A stretch of 64,000 nucleotides of DNA from Cryptomeria japonica. Its lineage: Eukaryota; Streptophyta; Pinopsida; Cupressales; Cupressaceae. Under the pieces are notes generated by a model that saw nothing but the letters and a program-made list of their open reading frames with translations, did no database searches and had not been told where the DNA came from. The stretch spans positions 478,670,900 to 478,734,899 of the forward strand of contig NC_081406.1 of assembly GCF_030272615.1 (NCBI RefSeq), given 5' to 3'. A program made the position numbers and the translations under genes. Each line of letters starts with the position of its first letter. Within the stretch, counting starts at the first letter, position 1. Below are positions 1-11,149 of the stretch, piece by piece.

Positions 1-430
1 TGTTTCAATCCATATAAAGCTTTCCTTAACCTGCAAACCATATTTTTGTCATCTGAAAGTGAAAATCCATCAAGTTGCTCAATGTAAACTTCCTCTTCAA
101 GATCTCCATTCAAAAATGCACACTTGACATCCATCTGATAAACTTTGTATTTCTTATGGGCAACATAAGCAAGAAATAATCTCACAGCTTCAATCTTAGC
201 TACTAGAGAAAAAGTCTCATCATAAACAATTCCTTCCTTCTAAGACATCCTTTACATACCAATCTAACCTTATTCCTCACAACTTGTCCATCGTCATTCA
301 ATTTATTCCTAAAGACCCATTTAGTTCCAATAACATTCATATTTTTAGGCCGAGGAACTAAAGTCCATGTGTTGTTCTTTTCTATCTGATCTAATTCCTC
401 TTCCATAGCTCTCATCCAACATTCATCTTA
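1..430 (-). pseudogene. copia reverse transcriptase, N-terminal half (C1)
   Basis: Minus-strand translation gives the copia RT start (NTWTLVPRP, then GTKWVFRNKL and RLVCKG). It continues to the VYQMDVKCAFLNG motif and ends at LRKALYGLK at the window edge. The frame breaks near 245: after VCKG the expected aromatic/AQEEG stretch is replaced by a shifted reading, and the proper frame resumes as YDETFSLVA, so a one-base deletion is likely. The catalytic YVDD motif lies beyond the window. Not functional as seen. Confidence 0.85.
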
Positions 431-570
431 ACAAGCATCAATAATTGATGTCGGTTCCACTTGAGAAATTAAAAATACCTCATCAGTTGTCAACCTTCTT
501 CTTGTCATTTTTTCTTGTCTCTAATGATCTGATCTTTTGAATGATTTAACCTTACATACCTAGTAGTCTT

Positions 571-1686
571 CTAACTTTTTGTTTCTTTTCTCTGATCTTT
601 AGTTACTATTAAATTTTCTGATACTACCGGGTTAATTGGTTCAACATTTTGTTCCAGTACAGGTGCTATCGGTTCAGTTACAATCATCTCCACTTTTGGT
701 TCTCTCTCGTAAGTTCTGATTTGACCTTTGCACTGCTCATTCACCTTGACATTAGCAGTCTCCAGAATTCTCTGCAATCTTTTGTTATAACATCTATATG
801 CTTTGGTTTCATTAGAATAACCAAGAAATATGCCTTCATCACATATAGGATCAAACTTTCCAATGGAATCATCTCTTTTAATATAACATTTACTACCAAA
901 GATTTTGAAATACTTAATTATAGGTGTATGACCAAACCATAACTCATAAGGTGTCTTACCGATGTCTCCTTTGATATAAACTCTATTAAATGTGTATACC
1001 ATCATTCTTGTAGCTTCTCTCCAATACATATGAGGTAGATTTGGTTCTATATTCATAGTTCTAGCTACATCCAAGATAGTTTTGTTCTTTCTTTCCACAA
1101 CACAATTTTGTTGAGGTGTCTAGGGTACAGACAACTGTCTTCTTATCCCATACTTCTCACAATAACTGTTAAATTCATTGGATGTGAATTCAGCACCCCG
1201 ATCTAACCTTAAGCATTGAATCTTCAACCCTGTCTCTATCTCAAATTTAGCTCTAAAGATCTTAAACTTTTCAAAAGCTTCAGATTTCTCCCTTAGAAAA
1301 GTAACCCACATCATTCTAGAATAGTCATCAATGATTAGCATGAAATATCTATCACCCATAAAACTTTTTATTCTAGCAGGACCACACAAATAAGGATGAA
1401 TAAGATCAAGAAAACCATTAGATTTATCTTGTATACTCTTAAAATAATTTTTGACTTTCTTTGCCATTTGCCATTCCTTACATACTGGATTGTAGAGCTT
1501 CACAATCTTAGGTATATCTCTAACAATCTTAGTTGAACTGATCTTTACTATGCAATCAAAATTCACATGACACAACCTATTATGCCATAGCCAACTCTCT
1601 TCAACTTGTGCAATCAAACATGTCTTCTCAGCAGATTTGAAATGAAAGATGTTACCTTTAGTTTGAGTACCGGTTGCAATCTCCAA
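571..1686 (-). pseudogene. copia GAG-pre-integrase and integrase (C1)
   Basis: Two collinear minus-strand segments. The upstream one (1686-1120) has the GAG-pre-integrase motif LWHNRLCHVNFD, a CKEW zinc-binding remnant, the integrase core with IDDYSRMMW, and LRLDRGAEF carrying the second catalytic Asp. A TAG at about 1117-1119 falls in the conserved SVPxTPQQN stretch, where Gln (CAG) is expected. The downstream one (1098-571) continues with VERKN carrying the catalytic Glu, then YWREA, TPYELWFG and the FGSKCYIKRDD/EGIFLGYS C-terminal motifs. The catalytic residues persist but the frame is interrupted; NG of the usual PQQNG has become NC. Confidence 0.9.
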
Positions 1687-1725
1687 TCCAGATCTATTGA
1701 TGATTTTGCATTTTTGATCCTTGAA

Positions 1726-1980
1726 CTATAATTGAAATCTATTATCCGCCAACTGTCCTACACTCAGAAGATTATGCCTTAAACCTTCAACATAATAAAC
1801 ATTATCAGTATTATGCTTACCATTCAATGATATAGTTCCTCTTCCTCTAATCATGCATGTCTTGTCATCTCCAAATCTAACTAGACCACCATCAAATTCT
1901 TGCAAAGATAGAAACTTCCTTTTGTCTCTAGTCATATGATGTGAACATCCACTGTCTATCACCCATTCATCCTTGTCTTC
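1726..1980 (-). pseudogene. copia aspartic protease (C1)
   Basis: The minus-strand segment encodes the copia retropepsin with active-site DSGCSHHM, followed by FDGGLVRFGDD, GRGTISLNG and LRHNLLSVGQL, all family hallmarks. It is preceded by a tryptophan-containing linker (DEWVIDSGC), and in C2 the equivalent Trp codon is a stop. A TAG at about 1723-1725 separates it from the pre-integrase region; the reading across it (FQL-stop-FKDQKCKI) fits loss of a Gln codon. The protease itself has no visible lesion. Confidence 0.88.
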
Positions 1981-2084
1981 AATTTTAACAGCAAGGGCCT
2001 TTTCCTCATTTTGAATGACAGGTTCCAGAGTATCTTCCTTGATAGCTAGAAATACCCATTCCTTTCCACTACCGGATCCACTAG

Positions 2085-2617
2085 CTAAATCTTATGTCAG
2101 TTCATCATCAAAATCAGTCACACCTTCCTCATTCGCATAGTAGCATGATTTATCTTTGTTCCTCCTGTACTTATGCTTATTCTGATAATCATGGTTAGGC
2201 CTAAAAGATCTTCTATCTTTCTCCTCAAATCTTGAATTCCTCTCAAGACATCTAGATGCAAAATGACCTATTTTATTACATGCAAAACATTTAAAAGGTC
2301 ATTTTCCTTCATACTTACTTCCTATCAGACCTGTAGGTACTCTTCTAGAAAATAGGGCTTCAAGTTTCTCAAACTCATCATCTTCTTTCTTCATTTCCTT
2401 CAGTTTCTTCACATATAAAGCTTTCCAATCACTCTTGTCGGTTGATGATGCAAATGTATGAAAAGAAGATTTAGTATTTGTAGCTCCTTGAGGACCAAAA
2501 TTTTCAAGCTCAAAAGAAGATAACTTTCCAGCCAAAGTATCCTTGTTAATATAAGTGTTAGACATTGTTCTCAAGTCATTAATTGTAGTAACCTTCATCT
2601 TGTAAACAAGAGGAAGT
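2085..2617 (-). pseudogene. copia gag, C-terminal part with zinc knuckle (C1)
   Basis: Minus-strand gag remnant. A helical, charged segment (2598-2299) runs into a CCHC zinc knuckle at about 2246-2291 (CFACNKIGHFASRC, all four ligands present), then a basic/acidic linker towards protease. A TGA just before the knuckle interrupts the frame. The gag N-terminus is missing because sequence of G1 begins at about 2612. Confidence 0.8.
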
Positions 2618-2930
2618 TTTTGGTTTGTGAAACAATCTTGTTTCCACCAGTTTTTGATAGTTTTGTCTTGTTTTTCATTGCTCGTATGATCCTGTACGGA
2701 TTAGATGGTGTAAAATCATTTCCATATTTGTATGTTAATTGTATTTTCCTTCAATAAGGTTGATTTTCATGTTTGATTGTTCCAAGTTGTGAAGATTTTT
2801 GTCATTCTTTGCAACTAGGAGCAAAACCCTTGCAAGTAGGGTTTAAGAAAAAGAAATGGCTCTAGCCTAGGCATTCTTTGATGGAAATTGTTGAAATCAT
2901 TAAGGATGCTAGGTTAGGGTCTGTATATTT
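2612..2930 (+). repeat. G1 5' LTR, 5'-truncated
   Basis: Near-identical to 7806-8125, starting at the shared AGTTTTTGGTTTGTGAAAC and ending at GGTTAGGGTCTGTATAT. Only the 3' part of the LTR is present. It abuts copia C1 on the left and the gag frame on the right. Confidence 0.8.
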
Positions 2931-2939
2931 CTAGATGTA

Positions 2940-3735
2940 GTCAAATCCATTTCTAAGGACAATCTGGATGGATTACCCACATATGGAGGAAACCTCAATG
3001 GAGAAGAGTTGCTAGATTGGATAGAAGCTCTCAATAATCATTTTGATTAAAAAGAGGTAGCAGAAGAGAAAAGAGTCAATGTGGCCAAATCAAGAATGAG
3101 AGGATCAGCATTGGTTTGGTGTAAGATGATGTAAGAAGAAAGGATACAAGAAGGCAAAAAGAAGATAACTTCATGGGAGCGTATGAAGATCAAACTTAAG
3201 GCACAATTCCTTCCAGGAGATTACGAAGTTGAAATTCATAAGAGATTGCAAAATCCAAAACAAAGGGAGTTAGATGTCGATGCATACACTGAATAATTCC
3301 ATAAGCTCAGCTTGAGGGCTAGGAAGCATGTGAATGAGGTGGAGAATTTGGCTAGGTATATGAATGGACTTAGATAGAATATACAAGATGAAATAAGTAT
3401 CCTCACACCAGACACTATCCATAAGTGTTTTCAGTTGGCCCTAAGGGAAGAAGAGAAGATCAAAAGGAGGAGTGAGAAAAATCAGAAACATAGGGGATGA
3501 AAGAATTGCAGAGGTAGAGGGAACTTTGGTAGAGGGAAGAAATCATTAAGAAGTGAAAAGCAACAAGGCCAAGAAGGTAGTGGAGACTCTCAGGGAGCAG
3601 CATTTAGAGGATCCTATAGAGGAAAGAGCAATTTTAGGGGTAGGTTTGGAAACTCAGGTACAGGAAATACAGTTTTCACTGATAGGTGTTATCATTGCAA
3701 TCAAGTTGGGCATACCATGAGCAAGTGCCCGGGAA
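2940..3735 (+). pseudogene. G1 gag (retrotrans_gag and zinc knuckle)
   Basis: Reads YGGNLNGEELLDW, then ALVWCKMM, WERMKIKLKAQFLPGDYE and the Tyr/Phe-Leu-rich helix typical of plant Ty3 capsid, followed by an Arg/Gly-rich linker. The CCHC knuckle CYHCNQVGHTMSKC lies at about 3687-3728. In-frame stops at about 3048 (TAA), 3132 (TAA), near 3295 (TAA), near 3375 (TAG) and near 3500 (TGA) interrupt it; the first four sit where Gln fits by C-to-T change. The frame is the same as the downstream protease-RT frame, so gag-pol was one ORF. Confidence 0.82.
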
Positions 3736-4628
3736 AAGCCTCAAGCTCCACAAGTTCATACATGGGGGAAAGAAGAACTAAATTGTTTCAAGAGGAGGAC
3801 ACTCAAAGTGTAACTTCTTCAATCAGCAAAGCAGGCCCAATTACAGAGGGAGAAAATTTAATGATGAGAAGAACAATGCTCAAGATACCCCAAGCTCAAG
3901 AGCCACCACAAAGGAAAAGCTTGTTTAGAAACACTTGTAGGTCACATGGAAAGATTTGTAAAGTGATTGTAGATTCGGGTTCCATTGAGAATATTGCCTC
4001 AGTTGAAATGGTGGACAAACTCAAACTAAAAAGATTACCTCACCTCACACCCTACAAGGTGTCATGGCTCAACCGGGGCCAACATGTATTGGTTGATGAA
4101 CAAGCATGGGTGGATTTTGAAATTAGTGAGTACAAGGATAGATTATTATGTGACATATTTCCTATGGATGCTTCTCATTTGCTGTTGGCCTGTCTATGGC
4201 AGTATGATGTGAAAGCTACTCATGATGGGGAGAACAACAACTATCTTATCAACAAGAATGGGAAAAACTATCAAATGGATCCACTACCTGAACCAAAGGA
4301 AGAAAAACAAATAGGCTCAAGTGTGATGCTGATGAGTGGAAAAGAGTTTCTCAAATTATTGAAACAAGAAGGACATCAAGGCTATGTTATAGTGTTGAAA
4401 CTTAGTGAAGAAGCAAAGGCAAATCCAATGAGTGCAGTGCCTCAAGAGGTGCATGAACTACTCAAACATTATGCAGAAGTGATAGGGGATGACTTACCCA
4501 ATTCCTTTCCTCCAATGAGAGATGTAAATCATCAAATAGACTTAATACCAGGGGCCAATCTACCAAACAAAGCTGCGTACAAAATGATCCCTAGTCAAAA
4601 TGAAGAGATCAGCAAACAAGAGCAATAA
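3717..4628 (+). pseudogene. G1 retropepsin and linker to RT
   Basis: Intact 303-codon segment overlapping the end of the zinc knuckle. It carries the retropepsin active site as VIVDSGSIENIAS (about residues 84-96), the flap region, and LLACLWQYD corresponding to the conserved LG(R/C)PWQ-type motif. It ends just before RT with DLIPGANLPNKAAYKMIP, the usual Ty3 entry sequence. The stop at 4626-4628 (TAA) lies between EQ and LLDKGFI, where a Gln codon is expected. Confidence 0.85.
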
Positions 4629-4631
4629 CTC

Positions 4632-5815
4632 TTAGACAAAGGGTTTATTAAGAAGAGTTTGAGTCCATGTGTTGTTCCTACTATGTTAGTGCCTAAGAAG
4701 GGAGGCAAATGGAGAATGTACATGGACTCCAGAGATATCAACAAGACTACTATAAGGTACCAGTTTCCCATGCCAAGGATTGAGGACATATTAGACAATC
4801 TAGGAGGTGCAAGCTACTTCACCAAGGTGGACTTAATGTTTGGTTACCATCATATTGGAATCAGACCTGGAGATGAATGGAAGATAGCCTTTAGAACCAA
4901 TGTAGGCCTATATGATTGGTTGGCAATGCCATTTGGCCTCACCAATGCACCTAGTACCTTCCAAAGGCTCATGAATGAAGTCTTAGTTGAGTTTATTGGT
5001 AAATTTGTAATTGTATATCTTGATGACATTCTGATCTATAGAAAATTCAAGGAGGAACACCTCAATCATTTGGAGATGGTTTTAAAGAATTTGAAGGAGG
5101 TTCAACTCAAGATTAACCTTGAAAAATATGAGTTTTTGAAAACAGAGCTGGTATACCTTGGTTTTGTTATTTCTCATGGATGTTTAAAAATGGATCCAAG
5201 TAAGGTAGAAGCAATAATTAATTGGCCTATCCCTAGGGGCATAAGTTAAGTTAGAAGCTTTAATGGAATGACATCTTTTTATAGGAAGTTTGTGAGAAAT
5301 TTTAGCCATGTTTGTGCTCCTATTCTCAATATTGTTAGAGGGATTAAATGTCACTTTAAGTGGATAGAGGGAGCCAATAAGGGGTTTGAGATGTTGAAAA
5401 CTAAGATAGAAGAGTTTCCAACCCTTAGATTTCTTGATTTCAATCAGTTATTTATAGTAGAATGTGATGCAAGCCAAAGGGCAATAGGGGCAGTTTTAAG
5501 CCAAGAGGGACATCCTATAGCTTTCTTCTCAGAAAAGTTAAATGAAGCTAAACAAAGGTAATCCACATATGACTTGGAGTTGTATGCAATGGTCCAAGCA
5601 TTTAAAAAATGGCGTCACTACTTTTTGCCCAAATAGTTTGTAGTCTTCACTGAAAATCATGCTCTTAGTTTTCTCAATGGGCAAGAGAAGTTGAACCAAA
5701 GACACCTAAAGTGGGTTGAGTACCTACAATCTTATATATTCACTATTAAACACAAGAAAGGGACAGCCAAAAAAGTTGCTAATGCACTAAGTAGGAGAAT
5801 CATGACCATGTAGGA
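4632..5815 (+). pseudogene. G1 reverse transcriptase and RNase H
   Basis: RT shows [18 protein letters not shown], the first catalytic Asp in [31 protein letters not shown] and the catalytic YLDDIL (about 5017-5034), then LGFVIS. After a stop near 5247 (TAA at a Gln position) come SFNGMTSFYRKFVRNFS and the RNase H start VECDASQRAIGAVLSQ with its catalytic Asp. A TAA at about 5559 precedes STYDLELYAMVQAFKKWRHY, and HLKWVEYLQSY and VANALSRR follow. A TAG at about 5812 ends the segment. All the stops fit Gln codons; the frame is otherwise continuous. Confidence 0.88.
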
Positions 5816-7105
5816 GATTCAATTTGCAAAGTGTGGGTTTGAGTGAGTTAAAAGACCTCTACAAGGATGATAAGGATTTTGCAGAGATATATACTGTGTA
5901 CTGATTTTTCTAATACCTCACATGTCTCTTATTAAGAATACATGGTACAAGAGGGTTTTCTATTCAAATTTCATCTTCTTTGCATACCTCAATGTTCTAT
6001 GAGACAAAATATTATTCAAGAGAAGCATCAAGGAGGTCTAGAAGGTCATTTTGGCATTGATAAGACTTTGGAATAGGTTGGTAGGTTTTATTATTGGCCC
6101 AAGTTGCAATCAGAAGTGAGAAGGTTTGTAGGGAAATGTACCATCATCCAAAGAGAAAAAGGAACCTCAAGTAATGTAGGTCTATATTAGCCCTTGGTCA
6201 TACCTCAGAGGCCTTGGGAATGTTTGAGAATGGATTTTGTGTTAGGCTTGCCTAGGACACCGAGAGGATTTGATAGTGTGTATGTGGTAGTATATAGGTT
6301 CAGAAAAATGGCACATTTAATACCTTGCAAGAGTACCAATGATGCCACCTATATTGCAGACCTCTTCTTCAAGGAGATAGTAAGAATTCATGGTCTTCCA
6401 ATTAGCATTGTGAGTGATAGAGATGTAAAGTTTTTGAGCCACTTTTGGAGGACACTATGGAGGAAGTTGGGTACCAAATTATCTTTTTCATCTGCCTATC
6501 ATCCTCAATTAGATGGTCAGACAGAGGTAGTTAACCAGTCATTGGGTAATTTGCTAAGATGTCTTACCAAACAACATGGGCAGACTTGGGATCTAGTACT
6601 TGGACATGCAGAATATACATATAATGAATCAGTGAACCATAGCACTGGTAAAAGTCCTTTTGAGATAGTATATGGATACCATCCTAGGGGCATATTAGAG
6701 CTCAGAGATCTTAGTTCAATGGCACCCATGAGTGCACAAATGGAGAACTTTGTAGAAGGCATTAAAGAGGTGCATGATAAGGTAAGGCGGTCCTTACAAC
6801 AAAAATCCAAGCAGTACAAGGTTCAAGCTGATAAAACAAGAAGGAAGCTACAATTTCAAGTAGGAGACTTAGTGCTAGCATACCTCAGGAAGGAGAGATT
6901 TCCAAAAGGGCAGCCTATCATGCTCATGATGAATAAAATTGGACCTCTCAAGGTGGTGCACAAGTATGGGCAAAATGCCTATGAGGTTGAGCTTCCACCT
7001 ACCTTGGGAATATCTCCTATCTTTCACATATGTGATCTCTATCCATACAAGGGAGAGTCACCAATAAATCAGAAAGATATTCCATCACTGATTCATAAAG
7101 ATTAG
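5816..7105 (+). pseudogene. G1 integrase
   Basis: The 5' part (5816-6190) reads GLSELKDLYKDDKDF and then, after frame changes, the zinc-finger region GHFGIDKTLE and WPKLQSEV. The second Cys of the HHCC finger is absent (CTIIQREKG instead of CxxCQ). From 6194 an intact 303-codon stretch has the catalytic triad: Asp in LRMDFVLGLP, Asp in IVSDRDVKFLSHF and Glu in YHPQLDGQTEVVNQ. It is followed by the C-terminal GDLVLAYLRKERFP and GPLKVVHKYGQNAYEVELP motifs. A TAG at about 6188 and the end TAG at 7103 both sit at likely Gln positions. Confidence 0.87.
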
Positions 7106-7139
7106 GTAAAGGATTTGCCACCTAGTCAATCGGTTGAGT

Positions 7140-7303
7140 TAGAGAGTATCTTGGATACCAAGATAGTAAAAAAGACAAGGGAGTTTACATGAACTACATT
7201 GTTAAGTGGAAAGGATTACCAGATTCAGATGCCATGTGGATGTTAGAGGCAGATATACTTCAGCATGAAGTGGAGATTTCAGACCTTATAACTCAAGGGA
7301 CTT
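7140..7303 (+). pseudogene. chromodomain remnant at integrase C-terminus (G1)
   Basis: In a frame different from integrase the sequence reads YIVKWKGLPDSDAMWMLEADIL, matching the YLVKWKG...W-E chromodomain signature that marks chromoviruses. The frame shift before it and the Met replacing the usual Glu after Trp show decay. The domain normally directs integration to histone-marked chromatin. Confidence 0.75.
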
Positions 7304-7314
7304 GAGTTCTTTGA

Positions 7315-7329
7315 CCTAGGGGAGTATGG
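7315..7329 (+). other. polypurine tract of G1
   Basis: The purine-rich CTAGGGGAGTATGG lies immediately before TGTAGGGCACC, the proposed LTR start. Position and composition fit a plus-strand priming site. Confidence 0.55.
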
Positions 7330-8125
7330 TGTAGGGCACCTAGCACTCCAAGAATGTAAGCTTTGATTTTATTTTAGTTTGTGTGTTAATGTGTGATGTA
7401 ATAATGGACCAACCATTGAGGACTTAGTAGAGCCATGGTTGAGTTGTCCAAATTTTGGTTTGAGTCAATTGTGCTCAAGATGCTGTTAACCTGAGAAGTT
7501 AGATGCTTAGGTAGTTAAGAGACAAAATACTCTAGATGAATGTATTCATGAATTAGGAGTCAATTGAGTTGTGTTTAGGTCTTTTAAGGTCTTTGAGGAC
7601 CTTCAAGAGTCTTAGAATGCAATAGAATGCAAAATTGCATCCTGGAGCAAAAGTTGTCAAAAGTTCTTGAGCAACATTTTGCAATTTCTTGCAAAAGTTG
7701 CATTTTTGGTTATGGGCATTAGGTAGCTGGTTTAACTGACTAAAAATAGGGGATATAAGCCAAATTTAACTTCATTTTATGGGTGGGGGGATCAGAAATG
7801 CAAGAGAAAGTTTTTGGTTTGTGAAACAATCTTGTTTCCACCGGTTTTTGATAGTTTTCTCTTGTTTTTCATTGCTCGTGTAGTCCAGTACGGACTAGAT
7901 GGTGTAAAATCATTTCCATATTTGTATGTTCATTTTATTTTCTTTCATTAAGGTTGATTTTTAGGTTTGATTGTTCTAGGTTGTGAAGATTTCTGTCATT
8001 CTTTGCAACTAGGAGCAAAACCCTTGCAAGTAGGGTTTAAGAGCAAGTAATGGCTCTAGCCTAGGAATTCTTTGATCGTACTTGTTGAAATCATTATGGA
8101 TGCTAGGTTAGGGTCTGTATATATA
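7330..8125 (+). repeat. G1 3' LTR
   Basis: Begins TGTAGGGCAC after the purine tract. Its last about 320 bp repeat the 2612-2930 block. The 3' boundary is set by loss of similarity after GGTCTGTATAT; no clean CA end is seen, so the end is approximate. A weak TATA-like GATATAAG lies near 7751. Confidence 0.7.
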
Positions 8126-9258
8126 TTTGGAATAGGGTGTTTGATATTGTAGGTCGAGGAGGAGGAGAAACAATGAAGACCTAGGCTCACCGCTCGGAGT
8201 AGGTGGGCTAGGATAGTAAGCAAAGTTTGATTTGTGAGCACTTGGAGATTGATGCAGGCCCAAGTGGAATATGTATGGAAATCCCTCAGAGTTTCCTTGA
8301 AGGTTCCCAAGGTGTTTAGAGAAGGATTTTTGATTGGTGAAAGGTTCTAGACCAATTTTGTCAATCCACCGATTAAGCCTAAAACCCCACAAATTAGTGT
8401 AGCATTGGAAACCACACCTGTATGGATAACCCAGATGCACTTTTCTAGTACTATCTATAACTTCCAAAAGGGTATCCAAATCCATTATTTATTCCTAGGC
8501 TTGTTTGGGACTTTTTCAAATTAAACCCCAAAAATGACTTAAGGAGGGCTAATGCAATTAGGCCTATTTAGGTACCGATAGAGACCTAGAAGGCTTGAGA
8601 AACCATGGCGATGGAGTTGGTGAGTCTTAAAATTCAAAAAACAATTAAGACACCTTATTAATGCATTGGGAAACCATAAGAAGAGTTGGTGTGTTAAGAT
8701 CCTAGCAGGAGTGGTTGGAGCCGAGGAGAGGTGAGTGTGAGTAACTGAGGTGATAACGTCAAGTGGAGGAGTTGATTGTCCAGAAACCATTGGCTATACC
8801 TAGGAGGAAAGTCAAGAAAGTTTCGACCTTGGAGGTCTCATTGTCATAGCCCTTACCAAGTGCCATAGGAAGGACTTGAGTAGTAGTAGGGTTGAGTAGG
8901 ATAAGTCACTCAAGAAGGTGAAACAAACAAGGGTCCAAGACTCTCTTCATCAAGGGTGATTTGGGAAAGTTTGGAGAAAACTAATTAAAATAGTCTTGGG
9001 AGGCCTAATTGGGGCTAGTAGGTCTAGTAGTGGCCTAGGAGGGTTTGAATGCCTAATGGTTGGATGAGACTCTGGAATAATCAGTTGATTCTTACCATAT
9101 TAGGTTGGTGTAGGTGTTTGGAAGCCTTGGGAGTCTTTGTTGAAGTGTTAGTTTGACATTTGTCCTTTAGAACCATTAAAGTGCCTTTGGAAGATCTTGA
9201 AGAGTCAAGAAGATTGAAGCATTTAATAAGCAAATTGTCATTATTCATCTTGAACCCT
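8126..9258. other. unassigned block between G1 and a copia LTR
   Basis: About 1.1 kb with more G+C than the neighbouring LTR arms, no recognised protein motif in any frame and no tandem structure. Short minus-strand reading frames (8485-8108, 8790-8539) show no family signature. By position it could be leader or gag of C1, but no gag motif is visible, so I make no assignment. Confidence 0.5.
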
Positions 9259-10447
9259 AAACCCTCTATATTAGGGGGGGTGAATCAGTTGTAAAAAGAT
9301 TATAAAACTTTAAGCACACAAAACCTTTTACCAGAATGCATAAACCAAATACTGGAATAACAGATATAACAATTAAGCATAAACATAAATCACAGAACAA
9401 TTACCAACCATCCACAATAGAGAACTCCATGATTTGTACGTGGAAAACCCAGTAAAGGAAGAAACCATGGTGGGAAGCCTACCCACAGTCAGATAATACT
9501 TTTGAAGTAAGTATGTGATTACAATAAGAGGGGCTTGCACATGCAGGAAGTCCAACAGCCTAGAGCACACTACTCATCACAAAAGAGCCTCATTGATTAC
9601 AAAAGAAATCATGACTACAATCCAGAAAGATGAATGAACTACAAGAATAGCATCTCCTATGTCTGAGTATAGTTTTTGTTAAGCTCAATACCAGAGGTTT
9701 TAAACCTCTTACACAAACCCAATTTGATCACCAATGATCAACCAAAACCTTTGCATATGATTAAGTCTTTATTCACACAGAGATAATCCCATACCACGAT
9801 CTACAAAGAGATCTTACATCTTATTTATACCAACCCAGGACCTAAACAATTAGATCAACCACCTAAAAGATAATACAATAAATCTGTTACATAATCCCAC
9901 AAACCAATGATAAACCAAGTCGGCCTAAGACTGAAACAACATAAACTAATAAATAAATCCAATCGGTAACGTATTTGGAGCATCAACCAACACGTTACAT
10001 AAATCGGTCCATAACCTAGAAGAATAAGATAGAATAGGTCCACTCCTAAATGCAAACACCACCGATCAAGTAGAAAACAAACAAGATAACCATCAACATC
10101 CTGATAACCTTCTAGAAGCCACACCAAGACTAGTTATCAGATTCATCAAAAGATCTTCAACAAAGCTCTGCTGGTAAAACCCTTACTAGTAACCAAAAGG
10201 CTTACTAGAACAAATGATAGCATGCGGATCATCAAATCCCAAACCAACTGAATGTGATATGCATCAGGAACACATTAATAACCAATCCAAACCAATTCCA
10301 CAAGCTGAATCATACTAGAGAAGATCTCCAGATTAACATCATAATCCAACCACTCTACGAGAACCCGGTAGAAAGAAAAACATCTAGTGCTGACATCAAT
10401 GAAAAACATCAATGCAACACATAATAAATTCCTCTAAATTTCCAACA
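9259..10447 (-). repeat. copia-type LTR (minus orientation)
   Basis: On the minus strand it begins TGTTGGAAATTTAGAGG (from 10447), a common copia LTR start. It ends in the CTGATTCACCCCCCC tract (about 9265-9280), also found at the LTR ends of C2 and N. It contains GTGGGAAGCCTACCCAC-type and AACCCTTACTAG-type text resembling the C2 LTRs. It may be the 5' LTR of C1 or a solo LTR; no primer site is visible to its left. The left boundary is approximate. Confidence 0.65.
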
Positions 10448-10600
10448 TCACATGATGTGTATGTTCTTTTGAGGATCTTTTCAAATCCTCGATGTTTTCA
10501 CTAGTTTGATAAAAAAAAAACATACCAAGAAGACTCCTTATTCTAGGGTCATCAATAATATCATAGCCCACAACTTGATACTCCTTTATCTCTAACAATT

Positions 10601-11046
10601 GTGTCACACCCTAGGGTGCACCTATTTTTTTGCCATTTTCTAGAAGTTGAACCAAAGAGGATTTCTCCTCAATTGGATCATTTTATTGGGAGATGTATGG
10701 TGAGTGTCTTGAGGGTGGATTCTTCCCCACCCTTGCACTATGATATTACAAATGTCTGGTTACTAACTTGGCAAAGCTTCTAATTCTAAGGCTTCTGATA
10801 AGGGTTCCATTAGGCATGGCGAAAGATAAACTCCATTAAGAGGCTTCCCAACCTTTAAAATAAAGGCTTTTCGTATGTCAAGGATACCGGAAGAAGGTTA
10901 TCAATGCACACTATCGCTGGATGTGATTTTCATCTCCATCCACATTTGATTATAGTGGGTTGGTAAACTTGGCTCTAAGTCATTCCCCTCTCACCAACCT
11001 TATGGGATTCTTAGGAGGGCATGCCTGCTAAAGGTTTTATCTTATT
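10601..11046 (-). other. leader block shared by W and Y
   Basis: Non-coding block with pieces matching 34420-34985, notably AGTGGGTTGG/AGTGAGTTGG, CATTCCCCTCTCACC and AGGAGGGCATGCCTGCTA. It is a conserved part of the 5' untranslated leader of this Tat-type group. The short plus-strand reading frame at 10601-10783 is incidental. Confidence 0.55.
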
Positions 11047-11149
11047 GCAATAATTGAAATAAAGCTTTCAAATAGCAAGTTTGGCTTTTTGATCACCTAA
11101 TTAAGGGGAGGGCATTACCTACCACTTTCTAGACACAACTCACAACTTT

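Larger units (their letters stand above)
1..2617 (-). mobile_element. Ty1/copia retrotransposon C1, partial internal region
   Basis: Minus-strand copia polyprotein in the order gag zinc knuckle, protease, GAG-pre-integrase, integrase, reverse transcriptase, reading from 2617 down to the window edge. RT is cut off by the window start, so RNase H and the 3' LTR lie outside. At about 2612-2617 the gag frame stops where chromovirus G1 begins. The missing gag N-terminus is not recognisable after G1 ends at 8125, so this is not a clean nested insertion. The protein is clearly related to element C2 at 49214-56862 (same DSGCSHHM protease and LWHxRxCHVNFD pre-integrase motifs). Confidence 0.9.
2612..8125 (+). 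mobile_element. Ty3/gypsy chromovirus G1
   Basis: Plus-strand element: 5' LTR remnant, gag with zinc knuckle, protease, RT, RNase H, integrase, chromodomain remnant, PPT and 3' LTR, in standard Ty3 order. A 319-bp block at 2612-2930 is repeated at about 7806-8125, which gives the LTR relationship. The left copy lacks roughly the first 475 bp of the 3' LTR, so the element is 5'-truncated, and no clear primer-binding site follows it. gag to RNase H (about 2940-5815) lies in one frame broken only by stops; integrase is shifted. Dead copy. Confidence 0.9.
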
